Shown: one piece after another, positions 1 to 10,848 of the stretch
How positions within the stretch are numbered: the first letter of the stretch is position 1
How the letters are laid out: every line of letters begins with the position of its first letter
Origin: Agelas oroides
Lineage: Eukaryota; Porifera; Demospongiae; Agelasida; Agelasidae
DNA: 64,000 nt
Direction of reading: 5' to 3'
Assembly (NCBI GenBank): GCA_949130485.1
Contig: OX422193.1
Location: 7,040,472 to 7,104,471, forward strand
Notes under the pieces: generated by a model
The model's input: only the letters and a program-made list of their open reading frames with translations
Databases searched by the model: none
What the model was told of the DNA's origin: nothing
Translations under genes and position numbers: made by a program

Positions 1-1765
1 GTACTGAAAGCAATAAAGGAAGAGTTCCTAAGAGCTGATTTCATTTGGCTGAAAGATACAAAAAGTACTGGCATGTAGAATGGAACACATTGCTGCTGCA
101 TGTCAACATTGCAGCAATGTTGACATGTGATTCACCCTTTGAGAAATTAAGGAAGGGGTTCTACTAGGGCATGCACAACCGGCAATGTTGACATGTACAG
201 AAATTTTTCACTTTCAACCAAAGTATGCTGAACTGTGTGTGGCTTTGTTAACTGTAACCACTATGCAGTGTTTTGCTGTTTCCTGTGCAGGTTGCTCACA
301 TAGGGCTTCTCCCTGTCTGGTGTGGTTGCCATAGTAACATGTACTATTAGAGCAGGTGCAAGTAAATATCAAAAGGACACCCCTTGAGCCACAGAGCACT
401 GATGCATAGAGTTCTCTCTTCCTTACCAAAATCGTTATAAAATCAACAGGGGCCATTGCACTTCTGAGACATAACAACAATTAGTTACATACTCTAAGAT
501 TTCATTTTCAAATTCCAGATGATCGAGAAAGGTGTTAGTGACAAGAAATTCGAATCAAACCACCAGACAGTTTTCTGCCAGGGGCATGGACGGCTGACAC
601 AAGACTAATGTCAGTCATAGTACCAACAACATAATCACTACAGTACACATGGACATATTTATATGGGGACATGTGGACTACGAATGAGGCTAGTCAGACC
701 CCATCTGAGGAGCAGAGAATGTGATATTCAACTGATTCTTCTGGCTTCAAATTTAACTGCCAATCAGTCTGTGTAGAGAACACAACCTGTGGTTGCTATA
801 CCAGAAATCTGAGTATCTTCAGCATGCAATGACCAGCACTTCAGTCTCTCTCGTAAGAACACTAATTAGTCATTAGTCCACACTGTATATAATATTATGT
901 GTAGTAGCCATTGGCGGTTTCAGAGCTGCCAGGTTACTCAGGCAGGCGATACGCGCGGTGGAGCCACTACGAGTTTCCGTAAGCAATAACCACAATTGAC
1001 CAGAATTTTACCCGGGTAATGCCCGGGCTTGCCCAGGTCTGGAACCGCCAGTGGTAGTAGCTCATGTTTACATTAATGCATGCCATGGTCATGCACCATG
1101 CACTCACTTGTCTGTTTTCTTCCTGGCTAGTATTATGGTTAAAGAATTCTAGCTCCCTAATGACATGTAAAAAGGGCACCATAGTCTATCAGGGCACTTG
1201 GCTCAGTCCCAATTCTATTTCGCCCCTTAAAGATTTAGATTGCTTCATTATGTTTCCCAAGAGTTTCCACATTAGCACTGTAGACTATATAGGGATTCCA
1301 CTGTAGACACCAGATATGCAGTAGCACATGACTGCTTTTACTGCCTACGGGGGGGGGGGGGGGGCATGCTCTCCCCCAGAAAATAAGGTGTTTTGATTTA
1401 GGTGTAATATACGGCACATCCTCTTTTTACATTTGTATTACTTATGCACTTTTTGAATAACTTGATATGAAAGATAGGCTAATAGTATCATTACATTTGT
1501 TCGCTTGTATTAAGTCAGTGGTCAAGTTCACAGAGCATGCCTACAAAAATGAATGTTATAGTTACAATTCCATTATGCAGTACATTAATTATGCTCAACC
1601 TAATCATATAGCCTATAGCCTTATTCCCTGCAAGCCTTCCCACTAGCTGTTTGGTTTATGATTGCTTACCATATGCAGAAACAGAGAGGGAGATTGTAAG
1701 ACATGAATGACAATAATGTCTACATAGGTAGTGGAGGAGGGGGGGGGGGGGGGGGGGGAGGGTAT

Positions 1766-1932
1766 CTGTTCATTGTGCATGACAGAGATGCATCCATGAA
1801 ATGTGTTCTTTTGCTTGGAAACTCTTCTCTTCCTACTTAATGAGATGCAATCTCCAGGCCTCCCCCTCCATTTCCATTTTTGCATACTCTACACATTTCA
1901 TGGATGTGTTCTTTGTCATGCACAATGAACAG
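1766..1932. repeat. Inverted repeat, about 40-bp arms
   Basis: The left arm starts CTGTTCATTGTGCATGACA at 1766. Its reverse complement ends at 1932. Both arms also carry CATCCATGAAATGTG, with a small length difference between the two blocks. The spacer is about 85 bp. It is probably a small foldback element. Confidence 0.6.
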
Positions 1933-1967
1933 TATAAGTTTTCTGCTTTGCAAATGTTCAGGACTGT

Positions 1968-2041
1968 AGTGGCTTGGACAGATGCTACAAAAAAGCTTGA
2001 GGTCCTTCGTCCTTTTTTGTATAGTGTCTGTCCAAGCCACT
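1968..2041. repeat. 74-nt near-perfect hairpin
   Basis: The arm AGTGGCTTGGACAGA pairs with TCTGTCCAAGCCACT. After a small internal loop (TGC against TAGTG), TACAAAAAAG pairs with CTTTTTTGTA. The terminal loop is about 16 nt. The stem is about 25 bp, which fits a microRNA precursor or a very small inverted-repeat element. The sequence alone does not decide between these. Confidence 0.5.
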
Positions 2042-2943
2042 GTATAAGTATGTGTATGTGCAGTCTAGTTTCATACAAAGTTGACAAAAAATCATGCATA
2101 CTGATCATAAAAAGCTACATCCTGATTACAGGAGCAATAACACTTCTTAAACATGCTAACGTTGAATGGCAAAACAATTGAGTTTGATTCCGATATGCTA
2201 CAGCGTGTGAAAAGGACAAACAGAATGAGATAGTAAGAAGGTGAGAGCATGCGTGTACCTGGTGCTGACACTAAGTGTTTGGACATATATAGCTGACTGC
2301 AAAAGCACCCAAGCAGCAATCACAATTAGCTACATGGTGTTATCTCTGCCATGAATGTTAGAACCAGTTAAAGAAACTTGTATGATACTACAGGCTTCAT
2401 GCACACATAGAGCTACAGCTGAGATTGGAATTAAGCTAGCGCTTAGCATTTATTAGTAGCTACATGGATGATGTAGTAATACATGCTCACATAGTGGCCT
2501 ACCATGAATTGTAAAACCAATTTACAAGAACAGCCCTTGTTTTTATGAACGAAATTCACTGAGCTTGTGTATATCATATTCAAGTGACAATTGTTAATTG
2601 GCACATATTGATAGTATTATGTGCATGCACTGTGTATGGGTACCAAGCACTACAAGTGAAAAAGAAGGTTTAAGTTCATTCTAGCTGGTTGCAGATGCCA
2701 AGGCCTCCACATCATACTGCTTGCTCAGGCTTGCCCTAGTGATGCCAAGCAATGCCATCTTCTGCAGTATTCTTAGAGAAACCAAAGTCTTGCCGATCCA
2801 TGGACATAGTGTAGTACGCCTACCTATAGCCTACTCTAGTGCATTATAGCTGTATGCAGTAACACAACATTACATGCCGATAAACTCCCAAAAGGCAAAG
2901 GCTCGGACTACGTGACCAGGAAGTCTGCACTTGTTGCCCTGTT

Positions 2944-3019
2944 AACGGAAGCCGATAGTATGCAAACCGCACATGTCTAAAAGAAGCCTTATATTCCATC
3001 TTCGGTTCAGCTATAAAAG
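2944..3019 (+). promoter_or_regulatory. Core promoter of peroxidase A
   Basis: A TATAAAAG box lies at 3012-3019, 58 nt before the start codon, which suggests a transcription start near 3040. AACGGAAGCC at 2944-2953 and CCTTAT near 2985 recur in the same order upstream of gene B. They are therefore conserved beyond the TATA box. Confidence 0.6.
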
Positions 3020-3069
3020 ACGGCTACAGGTGTTCACAGGCCAACAGCATATAATTCCAGCTTTGCATC

Positions 3070-6000
3070 ATGAAAACAACATTACTTTTCTGTCTGCTTG
3101 CAGCAGGCGCAAGCATTGCTTTGGCGCTTTACAAGAGCTCCGACTTCAGCGAAGAAGGTACTATGTGTATACATTGATACCACCGTATTCTATAGTGTCA
3201 CTGCATGTTGTTGTTTGTTCACACAGAGAGATGGCAGGCAACTCTGCAAGCTGTCGATGAAGCAAAAGATGGTATCGCAAAATTCGAGATGCAGCAACAG
3301 AGAGCCAGGGTTGCGCAACGATCCAGTGCTAGTGCAGCAAGATTGCTGTCCAGATTCTTCAGACGCGCATCTCGACGGAGCGAGCGGATCGGGAAGGCAC
3401 GCTTATTCATGGAAAGCGCTGTGCGTAAAGCAGAGCGGAGTCTGATGGAGAAAAAGAGAGCACAACTTGCTTCCACAAGCAGCAAGGAGCAGATGGCTGA
3501 GGCGTTAGCTGAGGAACTTTTCCACACTCCTGGTACGCTTCTTACTTCGAAAGAATTCGCGCATATTTACCAAGAGAGTGGATGCGAGGAATTGCGTGAA
3601 AACGTTGACTGCACCCAAATTCCTTTCGTAAACACCATCCGCACGCCCGACGGCACTTGTAATAACCTCGCTAATCCTACACAAGGGTCGTCCTTCTCGG
3701 CATTCAACAGAATCATCGAGCCTCGCTACGAAGACGGAGTCAACCAACTGCGTGGATTCATCCAGAGCAAGACCGATGGCATCTTCCACAAGGGACCGTT
3801 CGGACCCCCTAACCCAAGCGCACGTCTCATTAGTACCACGATTATCCGCGATCGCGAAGATAATGAAACGATTTTCAGCCACTTGGTAATGCAGTGGGGC
3901 CAGTTCGTTGATCATGATCTTACCTTTAATGTGGAGTTTGAAGGCGTGGAATGTGACCTGGTGAACTGCGTATGCACTGATCTGTGTGCCCCCGTGCGAA
4001 CTCCCTCCGATGACCAGACGTTTGGTGTGGGAACAGCCCGCAACGGGTCCTGCCTACCGTTTGTCCGTACCGTACCCGCTTGCTCTGAAGCTCCATTTGA
4101 GCCCCGCCAGCAGGTTAATGAGCTAACTTCCTATCTTGATGGTTCCATGGTGTATGGGTCAACTGCTGCACGTGCTAAATTCCTGAGGGAATTCAATGGT
4201 GGACGTTTAAGAGAAGGCCCTGTTTTCCCTTCAGGAGGTCGTCCTTCTCTTCCCACTGTCCCTCCTTGCCCTCCAGAGGAAAACGGACTTGGAGAGATAG
4301 AAACTCCATTAGATTGTAATCCCCCAGGATTCAGTCAATCTTTTGTAGCAGGTGATCCACGTGTAAATGAGCAAGTGTCGCTTACTGTAATGCACACCCT
4401 CTGGCTGCGTGAACATAACCGAATTGCTAAAATGCTTCAAGATCTTAATTCTCATTGGGATGATGAACGTGTGTATCAAGAAACTCGCCAAATTGTTGGT
4501 GCTCTAATCCAGAAGATCACATTATATGACTACTTACCACTTATACTTGGAAAGCAAGTTTTTGACCAGCTTATTGGGCCTTACCCTGGTTACCAGCCAG
4601 CAACGGACGCTACAATTCCAAATGCTTTTGCTACTGCAGCCTACCGTTTTGGACACAGTCAAATTCAACCCATGTTTGAGAGACTAAATCCTACCTTTGA
4701 GTCTATTCCAGCTGGGCCACTAAGCCTCAGGGATGCCTTCATGAACCCCCAAGCTTATTTTGATAGCCAAGGTACAGCCCCACTTGTAAGGGGATGGATT
4801 ACTCAGCCTGCTCGTCGTCTAGACGAATTTCTGAACAGCATTTTGACGAATCAGCTCTTTGAACGTGATGATGCTCCTGGCATGGACCTTGCTACATTGA
4901 ATATCCAACGTGGTCGTGATCATGGCTTACCTCCATACCTTATTTGGAAGAACTTCTGTCGGAATCAGTTTAACATTAGTAGTGATATTGGAAATGAACT
5001 GACCAAAATTCGCTTCCTGCAAACTTATGGTACCTTAGATACCGTTGACCTGTTTGTTGGTGCTCTTGCGGAGGAAGCTCTTTCTGGATCCATAGTTGGT
5101 GCAACACTTGCTTGCATCTTTGGAATCACCTTCTCAAGGGTCAGAGCAGGTGATCGATTTTGGTACGAGAACCCTGGTGTATTCACACCAGCACAACTGA
5201 CCGAAATCAAGAAGGGGTCTATTGCCAGGATTCTCTGTGACAATGGTGATGCAGTCCCTCAAGTTCAAGTAAATGCCTTCCTTTTAGGCTCACGTACACC
5301 TTGTTTCTTGCCAACAATCCCTAGTCTTGATTTTCAGCCATGGCGAGAAGATCCATTCTGCTACCAACGTATTACAATTCTTCCACACAGCCGACCTCGG
5401 CTTGACATTGACTTCTTAAGTGGATTCTCTTCCTCACAGCTCCAAAACTACCCACTCATGCTTACACAAAGTTCAACCACTATTACTCTATGCATTCCCT
5501 TTCTATGTCCAACTAGCCTTAGAAACACACAGGTTTTCATCTTTCCAAGATCTATCAATGGTGACGAGACAAACTTTGTGGAGTGTAGGCTAACAACCAA
5601 CTCAGGACTTCCACCAAGCACAGCTGGTCCTGGTGCAGAGAGTGCTTATGAGGGTTTCTATTCCACAAGCAACATCCAGAACTCCAATGGGCTTTTCAAC
5701 AGTCTAAAGGCATGCGAAGGTGCTTCTTTTGTAGCACATACTTATGACTGTTCAGCAATTAGTGGTAGAAGACGCCGTTCAACACTCACCACAACCGCTG
5801 AACTTGAACATGAGCTGGCTAGAGTACTCCAGAGCGGAGGGAGCAATGAAGGAAGTTCTAGTGGTTTGCTCAGTCTAAATGTGACTAAAACCAAGCTGGA
5901 GCCTTTTGACATTAATGAAAGAAAGGGTGAGATTCCAGATCTACTGCTGAAGACCATCACTGGAACGGTACAAAGCCAATCCAATGAAGTGAGCTATAAT

Positions 6001-6835
6001 GTTATGCTAGAACGTTACCACTACATTAACTATACAGTAAATGATGTGTTAGCATTGTCACTTCAGCAGCTAAAGTATGTCTTTTATGTTTAGGTAGTGC
6101 TACATCCACTGACTATTCCCATGCAATTAGCCAGTAAACATGCATGGTTTCACAAGAAGCTACGGGAGGAGCAAACTGGGACATGGTTTTCTAGCATTTA
6201 ATATATCACAGTACCCTCAATCTATACTGCAGCTTACCATGGCCCTTTTGTAAAAGGATTAGTTATGTAGCTATGGCAAGAGCGCATAAGAACGAGAGGC
6301 TAGAGTAAGAGCGTGTAACTACGTAAAATTCGAAACCAGGCAGAATTTACCGCCAGTACTAAAAATAGTAACACGCCCAGCGCACGCTGAATTGACATAA
6401 GCCATTATGCATTGTTGCTAAGCACGCACGTGACCGGGTGTTCTATATTTAGTACAATTCAATAATTTTGCCCAGACTACAGGCTTCTATTGGAGTTGCA
6501 CATTCTTGCTCTAGCCGCCCGTTCTTATGCGCTCTTGCTATGGTGATGGGTATCAAGATTGTCACATAATTATGCCTTACCCTTTTCACAAGGGTATTAC
6601 TGTATCCATGTGCAATTGCAAACTATGATTATACGCATTGGGTGCTTAGTAGAGCATCATTTCATCAACTGTTTCTCATTCTTAACAGCAGGAATTATCT
6701 ACTAGCAACAACCAAGCTGAATCTGCAACCAACCAGAATGTGAAATCCACCGCCACTATTTCCAGCAGCAACAAAAAGAATGAGGAGCTAATTAATTTGC
6801 TGGAAGAAACAATCAGTGAGCTCAAGAACAATTAA
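3070..6835 (+). CDS. Secreted animal haem peroxidase, paralogue A (3 exons, 997 aa)
   Basis: Joined exons 3070-3157, 3227-5988 and 6692-6835 have consistent phases and GT-AG introns. Residues 1-19 are a hydrophobic signal peptide (MKTTLLFCLLAAGASIALA), followed by a basic helical propeptide-like stretch to about residue 130. The catalytic domain belongs to the peroxidase-cyclooxygenase superfamily (myeloperoxidase, lactoperoxidase, peroxidasin). Distal Asp258-His259 lie in WGQFVDHDL. The calcium loop is LTSYLDGSMVYGS. Arg408 and the haem-linking Glu411 lie in RVNEQ, with Gln next as in lactoperoxidase. The proximal His506 lies in YRFGHSQIQ, and NIQRGRDHGLP follows. It should oxidise halides or phenols with hydrogen peroxide outside the cell or in vesicles. 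RRRR at 877-880 is a furin-type site. The last 47 residues, from exon 3, end in the amphipathic NEELINLLEETISELKNN. No Ig, LRR or EGF modules occur, so this is not a full peroxidasin. Intron 2 carries a MITE. The start is set by the signal peptide and by agreement of all three copies. Confidence 0.93.
6277..6537. mobile_element. MITE in intron 2 of peroxidase A (family with 6-bp target duplication)
   Basis: The ends are CAAGAGCGCATAAGAAC and its inverted copy. The element is flanked on both sides by CTATGG (6271-6276 and 6538-6543). It is 261 bp with no coding capacity. A sister copy lies at 55812-56045. Introns of genes B and C lack it, so it arrived after the paralogues split. Confidence 0.85.
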
Positions 6836-7039
6836 TCTATGACAGTATTACTTAAGAATGAACATTTAGGTATCTATAGTTCCCTAAACTTGAACCTGTA
6901 GCTACAAGTCATAATTTCTGCTGTATTTTGGATCCAGAATTTATTTACATATACATTATTGGAAGGTTTATTAATTATACACAATTTTTACAAACAGACA
7001 TGGCTAAATTAGCATTACTTTATTACTAATCAAATTTTG

Positions 7040-7818
7040 CCACTTTCCACAAAGTGTGAGTAGCAAGTCGCAGCTGACACAAACCATGCATTTACGTAGC
7101 TTAACATACATGAGCATGAGAAGCCAATTAGACCTCTTAGGGTGTAGTCCTCACCAGAGGTAAGTAATTGCACCATCATGCAGACTATAGCTACCAGTAG
7201 TCATGCATTTTTCAGCTGTGGCTACACAGACATGGGTTATGCTTCAGACTGAATTCATGAGCTGGATCATTGCTCTTACCTGAATTGGTTACAAACACCG
7301 TACAAAATTCCTGCCATCTGTGAGCAGCCTGCCTTTTCTGTCATGGTAACTTGTACACAAATCGGCAGTAAGTTGCTGTGAATATGTGATGCAACCTGGG
7401 TCATATCTACTCCCAGTCTCTTCACACCAATGCTCTCCACTAGTCTGCGCCATGGCAGTAGACCTTCACTCTAACTCTTGGGATTTGCAGTCAGTAGTCA
7501 GTGCAAACAATTAGCCAGCATACACACATGCATGCATGTGTGACTATATGCATAGTTAATACATGCAGTCCATTCACTAGTGTGGTGCTCACATATGCAT
7601 GCATGTGTGACTATATGCATAGTTAATGCATTCAACACACTAGTGTGGTGCTCACGTGCATGTTTCACACACTCTCCATGTATAGTAATGCTTATTACAG
7701 CCCGGCATGTGCCTCGGCAGAAAAGGAGCCATTATAGAGCAATGTTGGTACAAATAATTTGAGAGCCTGGACGCTAAATATCTAAACATTCATACACTAA
7801 TCATCAGAGTTATGTAAT
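7040..7818. repeat. Duplicated 3' flank of a peroxidase gene (matches 12440-13750)
   Basis: Long stretches match the 3' flank of gene B in the same orientation, for example TCTTCACACCAATGCTCTCC and TTTGCAGTCAGTAGTCAGTG. The B copy carries extra blocks near 12482-12885 and 13070-13300. Inside this copy a block of about 70 bp at 7527-7660 is tandemly duplicated. The duplication continues into the fossil exon at 7819. Confidence 0.8.
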
Positions 7819-7959
7819 TGACTTCACTGATTGTTTCTTTCAGCAAATTAATTATCTCCTCATTCTTCTTGTCACTGCTGGAAATGATGGTGGACTTTCA
7901 TGTTCTGGTTAATTGGTAGTAGCTAGTTCAGCTTGGTTGTTGCTAGTATAATCCCTGCT
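7819..7959 (-). pseudogene. Fossil terminal exon (exon 3) of a fourth peroxidase copy
   Basis: On the minus strand the sequence aligns along the 144-nt terminal exon of the peroxidases, including stretches encoding TSNNQAE and KKNEE. The frame is broken by small insertions, such as an extra AATT in the middle. The 3' end of the exon is deleted, so the usual stop is gone. The acceptor-side motif TAATCCCTGCTGTTAA is repeated about three times at 7950-8003, and homology stops there. No exon 2 follows. The copy is a dead end-fragment with the same orientation as gene B. Confidence 0.82.
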
Positions 7960-8353
7960 GTATAAATCCCTGCTGTTAATATAATCCCTGCTGTTAATTA
8001 TCATATGAATTGTCTAACTGACGCGAATATGTGGGAGTCAATGGGAAAGCCTTGCAGCTGTGCGCGCAGTATGTATGTGTACTAGGAAGCGGGCGCGCGC
8101 GAGCTATCCCGCTTTTTCAAAGCTCAAACCCTATTGGTCAATATATTATACAGATTTATATGCGCATATGCGCCGTTGCCAACCCTAACCACAGATCATC
8201 TAGACTACGTTATGCAGTCTAGATGATCTATGCCCTAACCCAATCCTGATAAAACCCAAACTCAACTAATCAGATTAGAGCTTTGAAACGCACTTCGCTA
8301 CTGTAGGCGCGCACCTCCAAGTATATTAGTATAATTAACAGTATGGTTTCGAG

Positions 8354-8453
8354 TGCAATTTGGGATTAATAGCACGAGTGAATGGCTGTTAATTGCACGA
8401 GGCAAAGCTGAGTGCAATTATGCCATTCATGAGTGCTATTAATCCCAAATTAC
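8354..8453. repeat. Palindromic element, about 100 bp
   Basis: AATTTGGGATTAATAGCAC at the left is matched by its reverse complement at the right (GTGCTATTAATCCCAAATT). A further paired block follows (GAATGGC / GCCATTC). No target duplication was identified. Confidence 0.6.
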
Positions 8454-8585
8454 AGGAGAAAACATGCTGTTACTTGTTAATCATATACTCTGCCTAGTTT
8501 ACAGTATGCTATAATAAGTATGAGTATGTATGTGATGTGGTGGTTTATAGTATACAAGTTTACAGTAAACTGTATAGTTTACACC

Positions 8586-8700
8586 AAATTGTTGTCACTT
8601 ACAAGTTACAAGTTTACATTATGTTAATATAGTTTACAGCAAATTGTTGTCGCTTACAAGTTACAAGTTTACATTATGTTAATATAGTTTACAGCAAATT
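8586..8700. repeat. Short tandem repeat, about 55-bp unit
   Basis: The unit containing AGCAAATTGTTGTCGCTTAC, followed by AAGTTTACATTATGTTAATA, is present about two and a half times. The region around it is AT-rich and non-coding. Confidence 0.55.
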
Positions 8701-8933
8701 GCTACTGACCAATCAGTGAGCGATTACACCTTGCACGGTTTTGTAGTTTTTGTATTTTTTGTCCAATCAGAATCTTTCCTACCTGTGCAATTACAAAAAT
8801 AATTGCACACCTTTCTATGGGAGTAAATGTATTGACACTAAATAAGTATATGATATAGCTATAGTATAGTTACAATATAAAATGCGTATAATATATTTAA
8901 AAATGTGGTATTATTTTGAAATACTACACTTAT

Positions 8934-9008
8934 TGAGCAATGAGATTAGTATTACACTTTTTTTAACAGTAAAGTATGAAAAAGTGTAATACTAATCTGA
9001 TTGGTCAA
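8934..9008. repeat. Hairpin element, about 75 bp
   Basis: AGATTAGTATTACACTTTTT is matched in inverted orientation by AAAAAGTGTAATACTAATCT across a short loop. TTGAGCAAT / ATTGGTCAA extends the stem. It is non-coding. Confidence 0.6.
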
Positions 9009-9572
9009 TGCGAAACTCCGCATACGTGGTTGCATGCAGCCAGGGGGGGTAGGACAAGCTCTAAGAACCACATGAAAAAATTACATTCCATTCTTGGGTA
9101 TGCGGAAAGTTCACGGGGATTTACAGAGATTAAACAAGTAAGCGCTCGTAGCATCCAAGTTTGCTGGGGTTCAATGGGGTTCAATTCTTGGAACACTTTT
9201 GTTCTAAGGGTAGAACATCCCTACATAGTCAGAAAGTCGGAGAAATCCCTGGATATGGGTGAGCTCACCGATTGCAGCAGGAAACCAAAGTACATGTTTA
9301 GCTTTAGCGCGGCTAACTACTCTCTTAAACTGCACAAAAAGCACTCCATAGAGGCTGCAGCGCATGGAATCAGACGATTTCACTAGGCATTACATCATCA
9401 GATATCTGAGTGCACGTGAGCTTGTCCTACCCCATGGCCCATTGAGACTTGGTAGTTGCGTTGCATGCATGTAATGTATGTCACAGATTTGGCCCCCAAG
9501 CCCCCCCCCCCCCCCCCCCATCAGGTTGTTGAATTTTCGGCTGGTTTGAATATTTAACAACTTGAGGAAAGC

Positions 9573-10207
9573 TAGCCTCGTACCCAGGCCGTTAATTAGG
9601 AAAAACGGCCTGGCAACTTACCCGGGTTCAAACTGTATACGGATGTGACGTGAAAAAGATTACAGCTGCACCCATACAAGCCATGAATATTGGATAATGC
9701 ATGTGATATTTAATCGTAGCCACGTGACTGTTCGTAATTGTGCAAGCGCGTTGTTGTTGCCAGTAGACTCGTTACAGGCTTATATTGGATGGTTACTGTC
9801 TTACTTGTCATCTGTAGACGAACTGCTTGCAGTAGACTCGCTCTTGCTCACCGATGTCGATGTGTCCGACTGACAGTAAGTACTAAACTAGTACCTGACA
9901 CTGCTACTCTCGAACTGGTCCTTTTTTATAAAGAATCCGTTTTGTCCGCAGGCACTGTAGTTGTTGCACACAAGTCAACGGAAGGAGTTCGAACAAAAGC
10001 GTCATTCCAAGCGCTAGCGGTACCACGGGACGGGTATATTAATACTGTGATGCATTTATGACGCAATTAAAATTCTGTACAACTGTCACGTGAAGCGTTC
10101 TGAAATCTGATTGGTACTGACAACTCCAGTGCAGCGGAAGTCAACAGTTTGAACTCGGAGAAGTTGCCAGGCCGTTTTTCCTAATTAACGGCCGGGGTAC
10201 GAGGCTA
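9573..10207. mobile_element. TAGCCTCG-ended Mutator-like MITE, 635 bp
   Basis: Long inverted ends start TAGCCTCGTACCCAGGCCGT and are flanked by an exact 9-bp duplication, GAGGAAAGC (9564-9572 and 10208-10216). A 107-codon open frame inside (9738-10061) shows no recognisable domain and is probably chance. Confidence 0.88.
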
Positions 10208-10261
10208 GAGGAAAGCCTATCCCATCTGAAAATGAAATAAGGATATACTGTCATGGCCCAC

Positions 10262-10620
10262 TAGTCTCCTCCCCAGACCAAATTTTTCGCGCGCGCCCTG
10301 CGGACTTATCGAAAAATAGGGTCTGGACACGTTCACTGGTAAAACTGGGGCGTAATCATACGAGCGTATTGGCATGTTGTCGCACCAATCAGATTTTTCA
10401 GGTAAGCGTTATGCGTCATCACAAATAGCCAGCTTGCAAATTTTTTGGCGCCGAAGCAAACGCTGCTGGTAGCTGATAATGTAATTAACACCTACAATTA
10501 CCCAATTTACTGACCGCCGTATGTAAACTTGCCCCAGTTTTCGTAGTGAAAGTGTCCAGACCCTATTTTTCGACGAGTCCGCAGGGGGCGCGCGAAAAAT
10601 TTGGTCTGGGGACGAGACTA
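10262..10620. mobile_element. TAGTCTC-ended Mutator-like MITE, 359 bp, outer member of a nest
   Basis: The inverted ends contain CCCAGACCAAATTTTTCGCG. The left flank is ATGGCCCAC (10253-10261). The matching right copy has been split by the next insertion: ATGG at 10621-10624 and the rest after 10708. A related one-ended fragment starts near 43290. Confidence 0.85.
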
Positions 10621-10624
10621 ATGG

Positions 10625-10699
10625 TAGCCTCGTTCCCAGGCCCTCTGCGCGAATTTCGTACTGTAAGCGACGAACGCGCAGGGCCTGGGAACGAGGCTA
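10625..10699. mobile_element. 75-bp TAGCCTCG MITE nested in the end of the previous element
   Basis: It consists almost only of inverted ends (TAGCCTCGTTCCCAGGCCCT and its complement). An exact 9-bp duplication, GACTAATGG, lies at 10616-10624 and 10700-10708. Confidence 0.88.
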
Positions 10700-10783
10700 G
10701 ACTAATGGCCCACCGGTGGGGTAGGACAAGCTCACGTGCACTCAGATATCTGATGGCATGCAGCTCAGCCGTTCATTTTATAT

Positions 10784-10848
10784 TAGTCTCGTGCCCAGAC
10801 CCAACCCTCTCGCGTGAGCTAGCTGGGTGGGGTCTGGGCACGAGACTA
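10784..10848. mobile_element. 65-bp TAGTCTCG MITE
   Basis: The ends are TAGTCTCGTGCCCAGACCC and its complement. The right flank CGTTCATTC resembles CGTTCATTT at 10770-10778. Five extra bases separate that left copy from the element, so the duplication is imperfect. Confidence 0.7.

Larger units (their letters stand above)
1..2940. other. Intergenic region upstream of peroxidase A; no gene seen
   Basis: No open frame here has codon structure, motifs or splice context that I recognise. It holds poly-G tracts at 1349-1364 and about 1739-1758, an inverted repeat at 1766-1932 and a strong short hairpin at 1968-2041, annotated separately. Confidence 0.5.

Noticed and set aside
1801..2181. 126-codon frame upstream of peroxidase A
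   Set aside because: It spans an inverted repeat and a hairpin and has no motif.
3219..5984. Open frames antisense to peroxidase exon 2, and the equivalents in genes B and C
   Set aside because: Shadow frames of a constrained coding sequence with no motif of their own.
9041..10757. Possible large element flanked by GCATGCAGC and containing the nested MITEs
   Set aside because: The 9-bp flank match is real, but the inner edges are not inverted copies of each other. GGGGTAGGACAAGCTC occurs three times in mixed orientation, so the boundaries cannot be set by eye.
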